A DNA stretch of 64,000 nucleotides from Candidatus Stramentimicrobium fermentans (GCA_012520575.1 JAAYOB010000017.1:1-64000), one strand, 5' to 3'. Positions 34,638 through 43,792 are shown, numbered from the stretch's first letter. Notes: generated by a model from the letters alone, not told the origin. Translations and numbers: made by a program.

Positions 34638-34674
34638 AAGTATTTATTTGAAACAATGTAAAAAGGTTTTTTAA

Positions 34675-35937
34675 ATGGATAAAATAAAAAAAGTAACGGC
34701 TAGAGAGATACTATCTTTAATGGCATTACCGACAATTGAGGTTGAAATTGAAACAGAAAGTGGAACCATTGGCAGGGCAGCTGTCGATATCGGAACCTCA
34801 ATAGGTAAGTATGAAGCTCTAACGCTATTTGATGGCGGAAAAAGGCTTTTTGGTCAAGGAAATCTTAAAGCGGTTCAAGCTGTCAATGAAAAAATTGCTC
34901 CTCAATTAATCGGATTGGAAATTACGGAACAAAAGACTATTGATAGTATAATGCTCGAATTGGATGGTACACCCAACAAAAATAATTTAGGTGGAAATTC
35001 ATTGCTAGGTGTGTCTATGGCAATAGCAAAAACGGCAGCCATGTCATTACGAGTACCTCTGCACAAGTACTTATGCCCTGATAATAAAGAGTATATGATC
35101 CCTGTTCCTATTTTTGTTATGATTCACGGTGGCGTTGGATTTGCTAATCAACTTGCATTGGAAGATTTTTGTATAATTCCCACAGGTTTTAATACTTTTA
35201 AAGAAGCTATAGAAAGTGGAATTGAAATATACTATAAACTTTATGATTTGTTGAAGGATAAACATTTGGTAGCCCCGGGGATTACTTTTGTGCCACAAAT
35301 GAGTAAAACACGGGAAGTTTTAGACTGTTTATTAAAGTCTATCAAACTATGTGGGTATCAGGAAAACTATACTTTAGGTTTAGACGCCGCAGCAACAGAA
35401 TGTTTTAATGCTAACCAGGGAACGTATAATATAGACCAAGAGGAAATGGATAAGTCGCAAACAGTAGATTTTTATAAGAAAATAATAAAGGAATATCCAA
35501 TTTTTTATTTAGAGGACCCTTTTGATGAAGAAGACATTGAAAGTTACCAAAAAATACAGCATAACGGTATTCAAATTGTTGGAGATGATTTAATTGCCTC
35601 TAATAAACAAAGATTAAAGATGTCTTCTGATTTAAAATTAATAAACAGTACTGTATTAAAGCCAAATCAAATTGGAACAATTACAGAATTATTGGAAATT
35701 GCTAAATATGCAAACCAGAATAATATTGACATTATTTCATCAATCAGAAGTAAAAGTACAAATGAACTTTTTTTGGCTGATTTTTCCATTGCAGTAAATG
35801 CTGTCCAAATTAAGGCAGGGTGTGTAGTTGGATACCCTGCAACGGGGATATACAATAGATTCCTTGAAATAGAAGATAAAAATAAATATAAATATCAAGG
35901 ACCATTTTTAAAAAATAAATATTCATTATTAACATAG
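34675..35937 (+). CDS. Divergent enolase paralog 1
   Basis: A 420-residue enolase-family protein. Metal ligands are kept (Asp237, Glu280 in YLEDPF, Asp304 in IVGDDL), as are the catalytic-base Lys329 (LKPNQIGT), Lys380 (QIKAG) and Glu163 (ALEDF). Missing: the S-G-A-S-T phosphate loop (here DIGTSIGKYEA), the His of G-G-x-H-A-x-N (HGGVGFAN), the Glu of G-D-E-G-G-F (APGITFVP) and the His of S-H-R-S-G-E-T (SSIRSKSTNE). It probably deprotonates a 2-phospho- or 2-hydroxyacid other than 2-phosphoglycerate. It follows glycerate kinase by 37 bp. Paralog at 46503 has the same losses. Confidence 0.82.
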   Translation: MDKIKKVTAREILSLMALPTIEVEIETESGTIGRAAVDIGTSIGKYEALTLFDGGKRLFGQGNLKAVQAVNEKIAPQLIGLEITEQKTIDSIMLELDGTPNKNNLGGNSLLGVSMAIAKTAAMSLRVPLHKYLCPDNKEYMIPVPIFVMIHGGVGFANQLALEDFCIIPTGFNTFKEAIESGIEIYYKLYDLLKDKHLVAPGITFVPQMSKTREVLDCLLKSIKLCGYQENYTLGLDAAATECFNANQGTYNIDQEEMDKSQTVDFYKKIIKEYPIFYLEDPFDEEDIESYQKIQHNGIQIVGDDLIASNKQRLKMSSDLKLINSTVLKPNQIGTITELLEIAKYANQNNIDIISSIRSKSTNELFLADFSIAVNAVQIKAGCVVGYPATGIYNRFLEIEDKNKYKYQGPFLKNKYSLLT

Positions 35938-35952
35938 ATAAAGGGGGACTGT

Positions 35953-36774
35953 ATGAGACTACTTGAGGGGAAAGTTGCCATCATAACTGGCGGGGGAAGT
36001 GGAATTGGTAAAGGTATTGCTGAGGTGTTTGCACGTGAAAATGCAAGCTTAGTTATTACAGGGATTGATTTCCTGGACACATCTGATAATCATTGCGAAA
36101 GCAAACAAATTGATGGCTATAAAAATGCTGTTAGCTTTGTTCAAGAATTAACAGAAATGGGTATTAAAGCCATAGCGCTAGAATCGAATGTTACTTTATG
36201 GAATGATGTTCAAAAAATGGTAGATGAAACTATGAATACTTTTGGGAAAATAGATATTTTAGTTAACAATGCCGGGATTGCTACTAGAAACAGACTAGAG
36301 GATTTAAGTGAACAGGAATGGGATAATTTAATGGAAGTTAATAGTAAGGGTGTTTTTCTATGTTGCAAAGCGGTTGTTCCAATTATGAAAAAAAATCGAA
36401 CTGGAAAAATAATAAACATAGCCTCTGTTTCTGGAAAAAGAGGTTATCCCGGACAAAGCCACTATTGCGCATCAAAGTTCGCAGTAGTCGGATTTACTAA
36501 TGCCATAGCAATGGAATTGGCGCCGGATAATATTAATGTGAATGCTATTTGTCCTGGCATTGTAGCAACAAGAATGTGGGAATATTCAAGAAAAAAGAAA
36601 GCATTGCCTGGTGAAGATGGAGAGGCTGCCTTTCAAAGAACCGTGAAAGAGGGAATCCCTCTAGGTGTACCGCAAACGCCTGCAGCTATTGGTGAAACTG
36701 CATTATTTTTGGCTTTATCAGAGCACATTACTGGCCAGGCTATAAATGTTGATGGGGGAATGGTTTTTCCATAA
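35953..36774 (+). CDS. Short-chain dehydrogenase/reductase
   Basis: A 273-residue classical SDR: TGGGSGIGKGIAEVF, NNAGIA, catalytic Ser in IASVSG and Tyr-x3-Lys in YCASKFA. It has a roughly 12-residue insertion after beta 2 (residues 38-55) compared with the first SDR at 29258. AGGGGG precedes the ATG, 15 bp after the enolase-like gene. Presumably a second oxidation or epimerisation step on the pathway's hydroxyacid. Confidence 0.87.
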   Translation: MRLLEGKVAIITGGGSGIGKGIAEVFARENASLVITGIDFLDTSDNHCESKQIDGYKNAVSFVQELTEMGIKAIALESNVTLWNDVQKMVDETMNTFGKIDILVNNAGIATRNRLEDLSEQEWDNLMEVNSKGVFLCCKAVVPIMKKNRTGKIINIASVSGKRGYPGQSHYCASKFAVVGFTNAIAMELAPDNINVNAICPGIVATRMWEYSRKKKALPGEDGEAAFQRTVKEGIPLGVPQTPAAIGETALFLALSEHITGQAINVDGGMVFP

Positions 36775-36804
36775 AATAAAAAAATAAAAAGGACTTTAGG
36801 AAAT

Positions 36805-37860
36805 ATGTTGAAAATATTAACTATAAATCCCGGTTCAACTTCCACTAAAATAGCAATCTATGAAAATAAAAATTGCATTGAGAATCACTCTATTTTACAT
36901 AATCAAAAAGTACTTGATATGCCCCTATTCCCAGATCAACTAATTTATCGGCAAAAAGAAATTACGGAGTACCTACAAAAAAGATCACATGCAATCGAAA
37001 CAATTGATGCATTAGCTGTCAGAGGGGGACGATTAAAACCTTTGAGCTCCGGAGTGTACTCTGTTAATGAAGCAATGGTCAAAGATGCAGAAGCTGGTTT
37101 ACAAGGTTCACATCCCGCAAATTTAGCCGTAGTGATGGCATGGGACTTATTTAAAAAATATAAAATACCAGCTTATACTGTTGATCCAATTAGTGTTGAT
37201 GAATTAGAAGATTTTGTTAGAATAACAGGGATAAAAGGTATACAGAGGAACTGTCTTTCCCACGCCTTGAATATGAAAGCTGTTGCCAAAAAGGCTGCAT
37301 ACGATATAGGTAAGCCATATGAAGAATCTAATTTTATCATTGCTCATTTGGGTGGAGGAGGCTCCATTGGTGCCCATAAAAAAGGCAGGATGGTAGATGT
37401 CTATAACAGTGATAAAGAGGGTCCTTTTTCAGTTGAAAGAGCAGGAAACCTACCTTCGTTAGACCTTATTAGCTATCTTAATGAAGGAAAGCGATCTTTT
37501 GCACAATCTATAGATGAAATTACTCATAAATCAGGATTGTACAGCTATTTTGAGTCGCGTGATATGGCACATATTGAAGTCCAGTCTAAAAATGATAAAA
37601 AGTTAGCCATTATACTGCAGGCGTATATCTATAATATTTCTAAGTACGTTTGCAGTCTTCTACCCATACTTAATGGTGACTTAGATGCTGTGATTCTGAC
37701 AGGGGGAGTTTGTCACTCTAGCTTTATCCAAGAAATGTTGAATGAAAAACTCAGTTTTTTGGGGAAAATTATGTTTTATCCTGGTGAGTTTGAAAACGAA
37801 TCACTAGCTCACAATGTTTTTTTAGCCATAAAAGGAGATATTATAATAAATGAATATTAA
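36805..37860 (+). CDS. buk: Butyrate kinase family acyl kinase
   Basis: A 351-residue ASKHA-fold carboxylate kinase: NPGSTSTKIA at the N-terminus, AVRGGRLKPL, GSHPANLAVVMAW and the ATP/phosphate loop HLGGGGSIGAHKKGRMVDV. Converts acyl-phosphate plus ADP to a carboxylic acid plus ATP. Coupled to the next gene (11-bp overlap), which makes acyl-phosphate from acyl-CoA, so the pair gives substrate-level phosphorylation from the acyl-CoA produced by the upstream dehydrogenase. Acyl chain not readable (propionate, butyrate, isobutyrate or hydroxyacid). Confidence 0.87.
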   Translation: MLKILTINPGSTSTKIAIYENKNCIENHSILHNQKVLDMPLFPDQLIYRQKEITEYLQKRSHAIETIDALAVRGGRLKPLSSGVYSVNEAMVKDAEAGLQGSHPANLAVVMAWDLFKKYKIPAYTVDPISVDELEDFVRITGIKGIQRNCLSHALNMKAVAKKAAYDIGKPYEESNFIIAHLGGGGSIGAHKKGRMVDVYNSDKEGPFSVERAGNLPSLDLISYLNEGKRSFAQSIDEITHKSGLYSYFESRDMAHIEVQSKNDKKLAIILQAYIYNISKYVCSLLPILNGDLDAVILTGGVCHSSFIQEMLNEKLSFLGKIMFYPGEFENESLAHNVFLAIKGDIIINEY

Positions 37861-38728
37861 CACCATCTCTTTTGATTTTATTAAAAAACAAGCAGAAAAA
37901 AAACAATCAAATATTAGAATTATTCTTGTTTGTCCAGATGATTCATTACTAAATGCTGCAGAGCTTGCAAAGAAAAATAACATAGCCCAATTTATTGTTA
38001 TTGACACTAAAAAAAACAAACTGAGAGATACAATAATTGCTGAAAACTATGAAGAAGTAATGCGAAAAGTAGCTAGTCTTATTCTAAAAGGGGAAGCAGA
38101 CACCATGGCTAAGGGCTTAATTAATACATCAATATTTCTGAAGGAAATAATTCATTCAAAAATTAGCAACCAACTTTTAACTCATACCTCTATTGTTGAA
38201 CTTAAAGATTCAAAAAAAATTTTCATTATTTCTGACGGCACCGTTATTCCTAATCCAACGCTGGAGCAAAAAGTTACAATTATAGAAAATTCAATTAAAT
38301 GTGCCAATATCATGGGGATAGAAACCCCAAAGATTGCTCTCTTAAGTGCAAATGAATTAATTTTAAGAGGAATAGAATCAGGTTATGACTGTGCTATATT
38401 GAGCAAGATGGCTGAGAGGGGACAGATAAATAAAAAGAAAATTGTTTTAGATGGACCAATGTCTTTAGATACTGCAGTATCAGAGGAGGCAGCAAACAAT
38501 AAGAAACTTTCGTTTGCATTTAAACCACCTGCCGATATTCTAATAACCCCTAATTTGGAAAACGGAGCTTTTTTGATCAAGGCAGCTGTCTATATGGGAG
38601 GGGCTAAAGTAGCTGGGTTGCTGTGGGGAGCAAGCTATCCAATAATATTAACTTCGAGAGCAGATTCTGAGGAAGCTAAATATATATCTATTTGTTTATG
38701 TAGTTTAGCAAAAAGTAAAATTCAATGA
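37850..38728 (+). CDS. ptb: Phosphate acyltransferase (phosphotransbutyrylase-like)
   Basis: A 292-residue PTA/PTB superfamily protein: IRIILVCPDDSLLNAA, KGLINTSIFLKEII, ISDGTVIPNPTLEQK and a C-terminal KVAGLLWGASYPIILTSRADS. It exchanges CoA of an acyl-CoA for phosphate. RBS AAAGGAGAT lies inside the kinase gene and the ATG overlaps its end (ATGAATATTAA), indicating coupled translation. Last gene of the operon; a new promoter follows. Confidence 0.87.
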   Translation: MNINTISFDFIKKQAEKKQSNIRIILVCPDDSLLNAAELAKKNNIAQFIVIDTKKNKLRDTIIAENYEEVMRKVASLILKGEADTMAKGLINTSIFLKEIIHSKISNQLLTHTSIVELKDSKKIFIISDGTVIPNPTLEQKVTIIENSIKCANIMGIETPKIALLSANELILRGIESGYDCAILSKMAERGQINKKKIVLDGPMSLDTAVSEEAANNKKLSFAFKPPADILITPNLENGAFLIKAAVYMGGAKVAGLLWGASYPIILTSRADSEEAKYISICLCSLAKSKIQ

Positions 38729-38760
38729 TTAATAGAATTCTTAAGTTAATATTAAGAAAA

Positions 38761-38789
38761 TTGACAATATTGATATAAAATGATAGATT
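38761..38789 (+). promoter_or_regulatory. Promoter of the DeoR-type regulator gene
   Basis: TTGACA (38761-38766), 17 bp, TAGATT (38784-38789), about 50 bp upstream of the TTG start at 38843. Confidence 0.6.
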
Positions 38790-38842
38790 ATATTGTAATA
38801 TATTAAAAGATAACAATTTTATAGATATAATTGGAGTTAAAA

Positions 38843-39607
38843 TTGATTCCTTTTGAAAGAAGAGAAAAGATATTAGCATTATTAAAAAAAGAAAAATTTT
38901 GTAAAATTAGTTATCTTAGTAAACGCCTGAATGCATCTTACATGACAGTGCATAGAATGTTAAATGAGCTAGAGAGAGAAGGGCTTGTTAAGAAAGTGCA
39001 TGGAGGGGTTAGGCTAAATGAATCTACTTCTGCAAAAATAATGTTTGAGTTACGCATGAATGTTAACTTGCCCCAAAAAAGAGAGATTGCAAAGAAAGCA
39101 ATAGATTTTATAGAAGAAGATGATATTATTTTTTTAGATTCTTCTACCACTTGTTATGTATTAGCAAAAGAATTGTCTGCTCGTGACATAAATAATATAA
39201 CGCTTGTTACAACTTCCCCATTTATTATACATGAGCTTTCTGATTGTATAAATATGAATATAATTTCTACTGGAGGACAATTGGATACTAGAACTAAAGG
39301 CTTTGTAGGGCCATTGGCTATTAATACGCTGGACCAGGTACACATAAGCACAGCCTTTATTTCATCCGGAGCAATTAGTGTTGAACAAGGAATTAAAAGT
39401 TCATTCCCGTTTATAGTTGAGATAAGGAAAAGAGTAATTGAAAAAGCTAACAAGGTTATTTTTATTGGTGACAACTCAAAGTTTCATAATAACAGTCTGC
39501 TAACAATAGCACCGTTAAGTAAGATTGACTTAATAATAACAGATTCACAATTAGATCAAAAAATACTTAATTATTTTTTGGAAAAGGGTATTAAAATAAT
39601 TAATTAG
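38843..39607 (+). CDS. DeoR/GlpR family transcriptional regulator
   Basis: A 254-residue repressor. N-terminal winged helix-turn-helix (ERREKILALLKKEK, ISYLSKRLNASYMTVHRMLNEL, VKKVHGGVRL), C-terminal DeoRC sugar-phosphate sensor domain with DIIFLDSSTTCYVLAKEL and NKVIFIGDNSKF. Probably responds to a phosphorylated intermediate, consistent with the kinases in the flanking clusters; likely target is the TRAP transporter downstream, the operon upstream, or both. TTG 38843 is 8 nt after GGAG; the TTG at 38831 overlaps that site. Confidence 0.85.
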   Translation: MIPFERREKILALLKKEKFCKISYLSKRLNASYMTVHRMLNELEREGLVKKVHGGVRLNESTSAKIMFELRMNVNLPQKREIAKKAIDFIEEDDIIFLDSSTTCYVLAKELSARDINNITLVTTSPFIIHELSDCINMNIISTGGQLDTRTKGFVGPLAINTLDQVHISTAFISSGAISVEQGIKSSFPFIVEIRKRVIEKANKVIFIGDNSKFHNNSLLTIAPLSKIDLIITDSQLDQKILNYFLEKGIKIIN

Positions 39608-39650
39608 AATAAATGAAGAGCATAATCGAGCAAGAAAATAGTAAATATGC

Positions 39651-39660
39651 AAGGAGGTGA
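39651..39660 (+). promoter_or_regulatory. Long Shine-Dalgarno element upstream of dctP
   Basis: AAGGAGGTGA is a 10-base perfect anti-SD complement 77 nt before the dctP ATG, which has its own site (AAAAGGAGAA, 39720-39729). It is followed after 2 nt (4 nt from AAGGAGG) by the GTG of the possible leader ORF. Confidence 0.5.
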
Positions 39661-39661
39661 A

Positions 39662-39745
39662 GTGTTTTTATATCTTCTACCTGACTGTGCCGGTAGTTAT
39701 AGTAAAAAATTAGATTTAATAAAAGGAGAAAAAAGACATGAATAA
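39662..39745 (+). CDS. Possible 27-codon leader ORF overlapping dctP
   Basis: GTG at 39662 opens a 27-codon frame (start MFLYLLPDCAGSYSKK) whose TAA overlaps the dctP start region by 8 nt. It sits right behind a very strong Shine-Dalgarno sequence, so ribosomes could translate it and couple to dctP. The spacing is short and no conserved attenuation hairpin is visible, so it could equally be a by-product of a STAB-SD element. Confidence 0.3.
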   Translation: MFLYLLPDCAGSYSKKLDLIKGEKRHE

Positions 39746-40733
39746 AAAATTTAGATTAGTAATGTTAGGATTAGTACTTGCAATTTTCGCATTAACGATG
39801 TCAGCATTTGGAGCTCCGAAAGTAATGAAAATTGGTCATGAAATGAACCCCGAACACCCCGAACATCAAGCATTACTAAAATTCGAAGAATTGTTTGAAG
39901 AAAGAACTAATGGAGAATTTGATGTACAGATATTCCCATCTAATCAATTGGGAAGTTTTTTTGTACAGATTCAAAATATGAAGCAGAATATTCAGCAAGG
40001 ACACTTAAATGGTTTAGGCTGGCCGGGACATTTTGTTCCAGAATTTTTCTTATTTAATACCGCCTTTGCCTTCAAAAATTTTGATGAATATGCGAAAGCA
40101 ATCAATTCCCCGGTAGGTCTGGAAATTAGACAGAAATTGATTGATGAGCATGGGATAAGATTAGTGTCTGTGTCTGAATGGAGAAGAGGTGTTAGAAACC
40201 TTTTATGCAAGCATCCGATAAATTCAGTTGATGAGGTGGTAGGTTTAAAGATAAGAGTTCCTGAAACTCCTTCTTATATTGAATCTTGGAAAGCATTAGG
40301 TGCATCCCCAACCCCAGTTGCTTTTGGAGAAGTGTATCTTGCCCTACAACAGGGTGTTGTTGATGCAATGGAATGCCCTTTAGATCTGATATATTCTCAG
40401 AAATTCTATGAACCTGCTAAATACATTTCTCTTACCGGGCACCTACCTGAATTAGTTGCCTTAGGTGTAACGGAAAAATTTTATCAAAGTTTAACTGATG
40501 AACAAAAGGTAATTCTCGAAGAATGTGTTACAGAAGCCGGCATCTACAATCGTGAAATAGTAGCAAACAGCGAAGCAGATATAAAAGCAAAGATGGCAGA
40601 AGCTGGTGTTAAATATATCGAAGTTGATCAGAATGCTTTTTGGGAAAAAGGTAAGAATGCAGCATACAATTTAGAAGAGCTGGAAATTTGGCCAAAAGGT
40701 TTCTACGATAGAATTGCCGAATCAATAAAATAA
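39738..40733 (+). CDS. dctP: TRAP transporter solute-binding protein DctP
   Basis: A 331-residue DctP-family periplasmic protein. Signal peptide 1-25 (KK, hydrophobic core, SAFGA). Family features: GHEMNPEHPEHQALLKFEEL, the conserved Arg/Glu segment LKIRVPETPSYIESWKALGASPTPVAFGEVYLALQQGVVDAMECP near 165-210 (Arg167 binds the substrate carboxylate). It captures an organic acid, likely a sugar acid or hydroxyacid feeding the operon upstream. A hairpin follows before dctQ. Confidence 0.9.
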   Translation: MNKKFRLVMLGLVLAIFALTMSAFGAPKVMKIGHEMNPEHPEHQALLKFEELFEERTNGEFDVQIFPSNQLGSFFVQIQNMKQNIQQGHLNGLGWPGHFVPEFFLFNTAFAFKNFDEYAKAINSPVGLEIRQKLIDEHGIRLVSVSEWRRGVRNLLCKHPINSVDEVVGLKIRVPETPSYIESWKALGASPTPVAFGEVYLALQQGVVDAMECPLDLIYSQKFYEPAKYISLTGHLPELVALGVTEKFYQSLTDEQKVILEECVTEAGIYNREIVANSEADIKAKMAEAGVKYIEVDQNAFWEKGKNAAYNLEELEIWPKGFYDRIAESIK

Positions 40734-40779
40734 TTAAATTACTTTATGACTGAAACACCTAAAACAATGCAATAAAAAC

Positions 40780-40814
40780 AAAGCAGGCAGTTTTTGCAAC
40801 TAACTGCCTGCTTT
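40780..40814 (+). terminator. 13-bp perfect hairpin between dctP and dctQ
   Basis: Arms AAAGCAGGCAGTT (40780-40792) and AACTGCCTGCTTT (40802-40814) around a 9-nt loop, with no following T run of note. Suited to stabilising dctP mRNA or partial termination. Confidence 0.7.
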
Positions 40815-40913
40815 AAAAATACAATATACCTAAGTCAGTCAAATGTAATAATTGCTGGTATTGGACTAATACAATTATTTGGTTATAACATAATCATAAT
40901 GGGGGTGATGTTT

Positions 40914-41399
40914 GTGGAATTACTAAGACATAAATTAAATAGAACAGTTGTAATAATTGCTCAAATAATTCTTGTAGTTATGGTATTCACAGTGTTTTCC
41001 CAAGTAATAATGCGCTATATTTTTCAGAAACCGTTAATGTGGAGTGAAGAATTATCTAGATATCTGTATGCATACTTATGTTTTTTTGGAATCTCAATAT
41101 CAACATATGAAAAAACACACTTAGATGTTACCTTTTTAGTTAAAAAATTTCCTAAAACTATACAGCATTATTTAAAGATATTTTCAATGTTGCTAATGTT
41201 ATTGATTTTTATTATCGTATCTCGAAATGCTTTATTACTTCCAAAAGTAGGAGGCACTATTAGAGCATATAGTCTTGGGATACCATTTTGGGTGTTAAGT
41301 ATATCAATGGTTCCAGGGTTTATTATATCTTCAATATATATTATTACTTATCTATATGAAAGCATCATTAATCGGGGTCAGAAAGGGTTAGAAATATGA
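40914..41399 (+). CDS. dctQ: TRAP transporter small permease DctQ
   Basis: A 161-residue four-helix membrane protein: RYIFQKPLMWSEELSRYLYAYLCFFG is the DctQ signature (R-Y, W-S/T-E-E). It bridges the binding protein and the large permease. GGGGGTG precedes both ATG 40908 and GTG 40914; the latter has the better spacing. A longer frame back to 40794 runs through the hairpin and is not used. Its stop overlaps the dctM start by 4 nt (ATGA). Confidence 0.87.
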   Translation: MELLRHKLNRTVVIIAQIILVVMVFTVFSQVIMRYIFQKPLMWSEELSRYLYAYLCFFGISISTYEKTHLDVTFLVKKFPKTIQHYLKIFSMLLMLLIFIIVSRNALLLPKVGGTIRAYSLGIPFWVLSISMVPGFIISSIYIITYLYESIINRGQKGLEI

Positions 41400-42673
41400 G
41401 TGGAACAGTTCTTATAATATGTTTTCTTTTATTGATGTTAGTAGGTGTGCCTATTGGGTTTAGTATGGGGGCTACTTGTTTACTTTTTTTTGCTTTTAGT
41501 GATATTCCTTTTACAGCGATACCGCAAATTATGGTAAGTCTCTTTGAAAATTTTCCTTTTTTAGCGATTCCGTTTTTCGCTTTGGCGGGTCAACTAATGA
41601 ATACAGGGGGGGTCACTGACAGAATATTTGGCTTTGCTAAGACTCTGGTAGGTCATATACCCGGTGGTTTGGGCCATGCTAATGTTGTAGCAAGTATGAT
41701 TTTTGCGGGGATGAGTGGTTCTGCCGTTGCAGACAGTGCAGGGTTAGGAGTCATAGAAATAAAAGCTATGGTTGAAGATGGATATGATAGAGACTTCTCA
41801 GCCGCTGTTACTGCCTCTTCTTCAACCATTGGCCCCATTATACCTCCCAGCATTCCTTTTATTCTTTATGGGGCTATGGCGAATGTTTCAGTTGGTGCAC
41901 TTTTTATTGCTGGTGCAATACCAGGAATATTAATGGGATTAGGCTTAATGGTAGGTGTATACTTAATTGCTATAAAGAAAAATTATAAAGTATATAAAAA
42001 GGCCACGCTGAAAGAGTTATGGAATGATTTTAAAGACGCTTTTTTATCACTACTAACTCCGGTTATTATTATGGGCGGCATAATATTGGGTATAGCAACC
42101 CCGACAGAAGCTGCGGTTATTGCCGTGGTATACGCCTTTATACTACAGACCTTTATATACAATCAATTTACTTTTAAAGGTTTGCTTGAAAGTTTGGAAA
42201 ATGTGGCTAAAAGTATAGGCATGATTGCTTTTCTAAGTTGTACTGCATACTTATTCGGGTGGGTTCTCAGTTATGAGATGATACCGCAGCAATTTACTAA
42301 TCTGATTTTATCCGTAACTTCTAATAAATATATAGTGTTATTAATCATTAATTTATTGTTACTTTTAGTTGGATGTTTTATGGATACTACCGCAGCCATT
42401 GTTGTTTTAGTACCAGTTCTCTTACCAGTAATAGATCTTTTTGGAATAAACAGGGTCCATTTTGGTGTATTGTTGACTATAAATTTAATGATTGGTCTTC
42501 TTACTCCTCCCGTTGGTATGTGTGCATATTTAGTTGCAGACATAGCGAAAGTATCTTTTGAACAAGTAGTAAAAGCTTGCGTGCCTTTCATAATCATATT
42601 AATAGTAGTATTAATGTTAGTTACCTATTTCCCCCAAATTACTCTATTTCTACCGAATTTATTACTAAAATAA
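41396..42673 (+). CDS. dctM: TRAP transporter large permease DctM
   Basis: A 425-residue membrane protein of 12-14 helices. Family motifs visible: AIPFFALAGQLMNTGGVTDRIF, GGLGHANVVASMIFAGMSGSAVAD, SSTIGPIIPPSIPFILYG and, near the end, MIGLLTPPVGMCAYLVADIA. It couples uptake to a Na+ gradient in known TRAP systems. Translationally coupled to dctQ. Confidence 0.92.
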   Translation: MSGTVLIICFLLLMLVGVPIGFSMGATCLLFFAFSDIPFTAIPQIMVSLFENFPFLAIPFFALAGQLMNTGGVTDRIFGFAKTLVGHIPGGLGHANVVASMIFAGMSGSAVADSAGLGVIEIKAMVEDGYDRDFSAAVTASSSTIGPIIPPSIPFILYGAMANVSVGALFIAGAIPGILMGLGLMVGVYLIAIKKNYKVYKKATLKELWNDFKDAFLSLLTPVIIMGGIILGIATPTEAAVIAVVYAFILQTFIYNQFTFKGLLESLENVAKSIGMIAFLSCTAYLFGWVLSYEMIPQQFTNLILSVTSNKYIVLLIINLLLLLVGCFMDTTAAIVVLVPVLLPVIDLFGINRVHFGVLLTINLMIGLLTPPVGMCAYLVADIAKVSFEQVVKACVPFIIILIVVLMLVTYFPQITLFLPNLLLK

Positions 42674-42794
42674 AAGCAACTCAGAAAACTTTGAACGAAA
42701 AGATATTGAAGGTAGTGGTAGGTCAGCATGTGATGCAAAGTGGTAGGATTAATAAATATTTAATTACATTCTATTCGAAATAAGGAGTCGTATT

Positions 42795-43760
42795 ATGAAA
42801 AAAATTTCAAGAAAAATAGTAATGTTTACCGCGTTTGCAATTCTGATTTCATCTGTAGGAGTTTTTGCTAATGATTATCCCGATAAACCAATAGAGATGG
42901 TCGTACCTTACGCACCGGGAGGCCGTAGCGATATCGCCGCAAGAATCCTGGGTAAATATTTTCCAAAATATTTAGATCAGCCCACAGTAATAGTCAATAT
43001 TGCTGGAGCTTCGGGAACTGTGGGATCTCAAAATGTTTTAGAATCAAGGCCGGATGGGTATAGATTACTTAACCATCACGAATCCATGTTGTCAAGCTTT
43101 GAAACTGGTCTTGTTAATTTTACCTGGAATGACTTTACTGTAATTTGTACCACAGTGGCTACTGACAATGTTGTTGTTGCTATGCCCGATGCACCCTATA
43201 GTAACTGGCAAGAATTAAAGGAGTATTCACAGAAAAATCCGAATGCTTTAACCATGGGTGTCTCAGTTGGGTCAAATGCACATTTAGCTGGAATTGTAAT
43301 GAATAAGGATGCTGGTGGCACATTAGATATTGCTCTTGGTGGCGGAGGAGATACCGATAGAATTACTAAGCTGCTAGGGGGCCATTTGGATCTTACCACG
43401 GCGAGTGTCCCTTCTGTGATGGGCTTCATTGAAGCGGGCCAACTCAAACCAATAGTATTGCAGTCAAGAGATAAAAGTAAATTTTTACCAAATGTTCAAA
43501 CATGGGAAGAAGCAAATCTAAAAGGGAATTTCGGCTATTATCAGGTCATATATGCACCACCCGGAACCCCAGACAATGTTGTGAGAATAATATCTGAAGC
43601 GATCAAAGAAATTAGTAGCAACTCTGAATATATAGAAGAAATTGAAAAAAATGGCATTGAAGTAACATATCTAGATACAAAAGAATCTATAGAATTCTTA
43701 AAACAAGAAGAAGATTATTTTAGACCTTTATTCGAAGAAGCAGGTTTAGTGAAAAAGTAA
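42795..43760 (+). CDS. tctC: Tripartite tricarboxylate transporter binding protein (TctC/Bug)
   Basis: A 321-residue Bug-family protein. Signal peptide 1-26 (KK..., VGVFAND). DYPDKPIEMVVPYAPGG, followed by R-S-D-I-A-A-R, is the family signature, and the NIAGASGTVGSQNV segment is typical. It captures a carboxylate for TctAB. RBS AAGGAG. Unlike the four other binding-protein genes here it lacks a remote Shine-Dalgarno element, but it is followed by a strong hairpin. Upstream gap 42674-42794 shows no clear promoter. Confidence 0.9.
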   Translation: MKKISRKIVMFTAFAILISSVGVFANDYPDKPIEMVVPYAPGGRSDIAARILGKYFPKYLDQPTVIVNIAGASGTVGSQNVLESRPDGYRLLNHHESMLSSFETGLVNFTWNDFTVICTTVATDNVVVAMPDAPYSNWQELKEYSQKNPNALTMGVSVGSNAHLAGIVMNKDAGGTLDIALGGGGDTDRITKLLGGHLDLTTASVPSVMGFIEAGQLKPIVLQSRDKSKFLPNVQTWEEANLKGNFGYYQVIYAPPGTPDNVVRIISEAIKEISSNSEYIEEIEKNGIEVTYLDTKESIEFLKQEEDYFRPLFEEAGLVKK

Positions 43761-43792
43761 GCACACTAAATTTAAAGCATAATTATTTAAAT

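Noticed and set aside
40794..40907. N-terminal extension of DctQ
   Set aside because: It would run through the dctP-dctQ hairpin and lacks a ribosome-binding site; the DctQ family starts near 40908-40914.
42763..42775. IclR operator half-site near tctC
   Set aside because: Only an ATTACATTCTAT match without the other arm, in very AT-rich DNA; likely chance.
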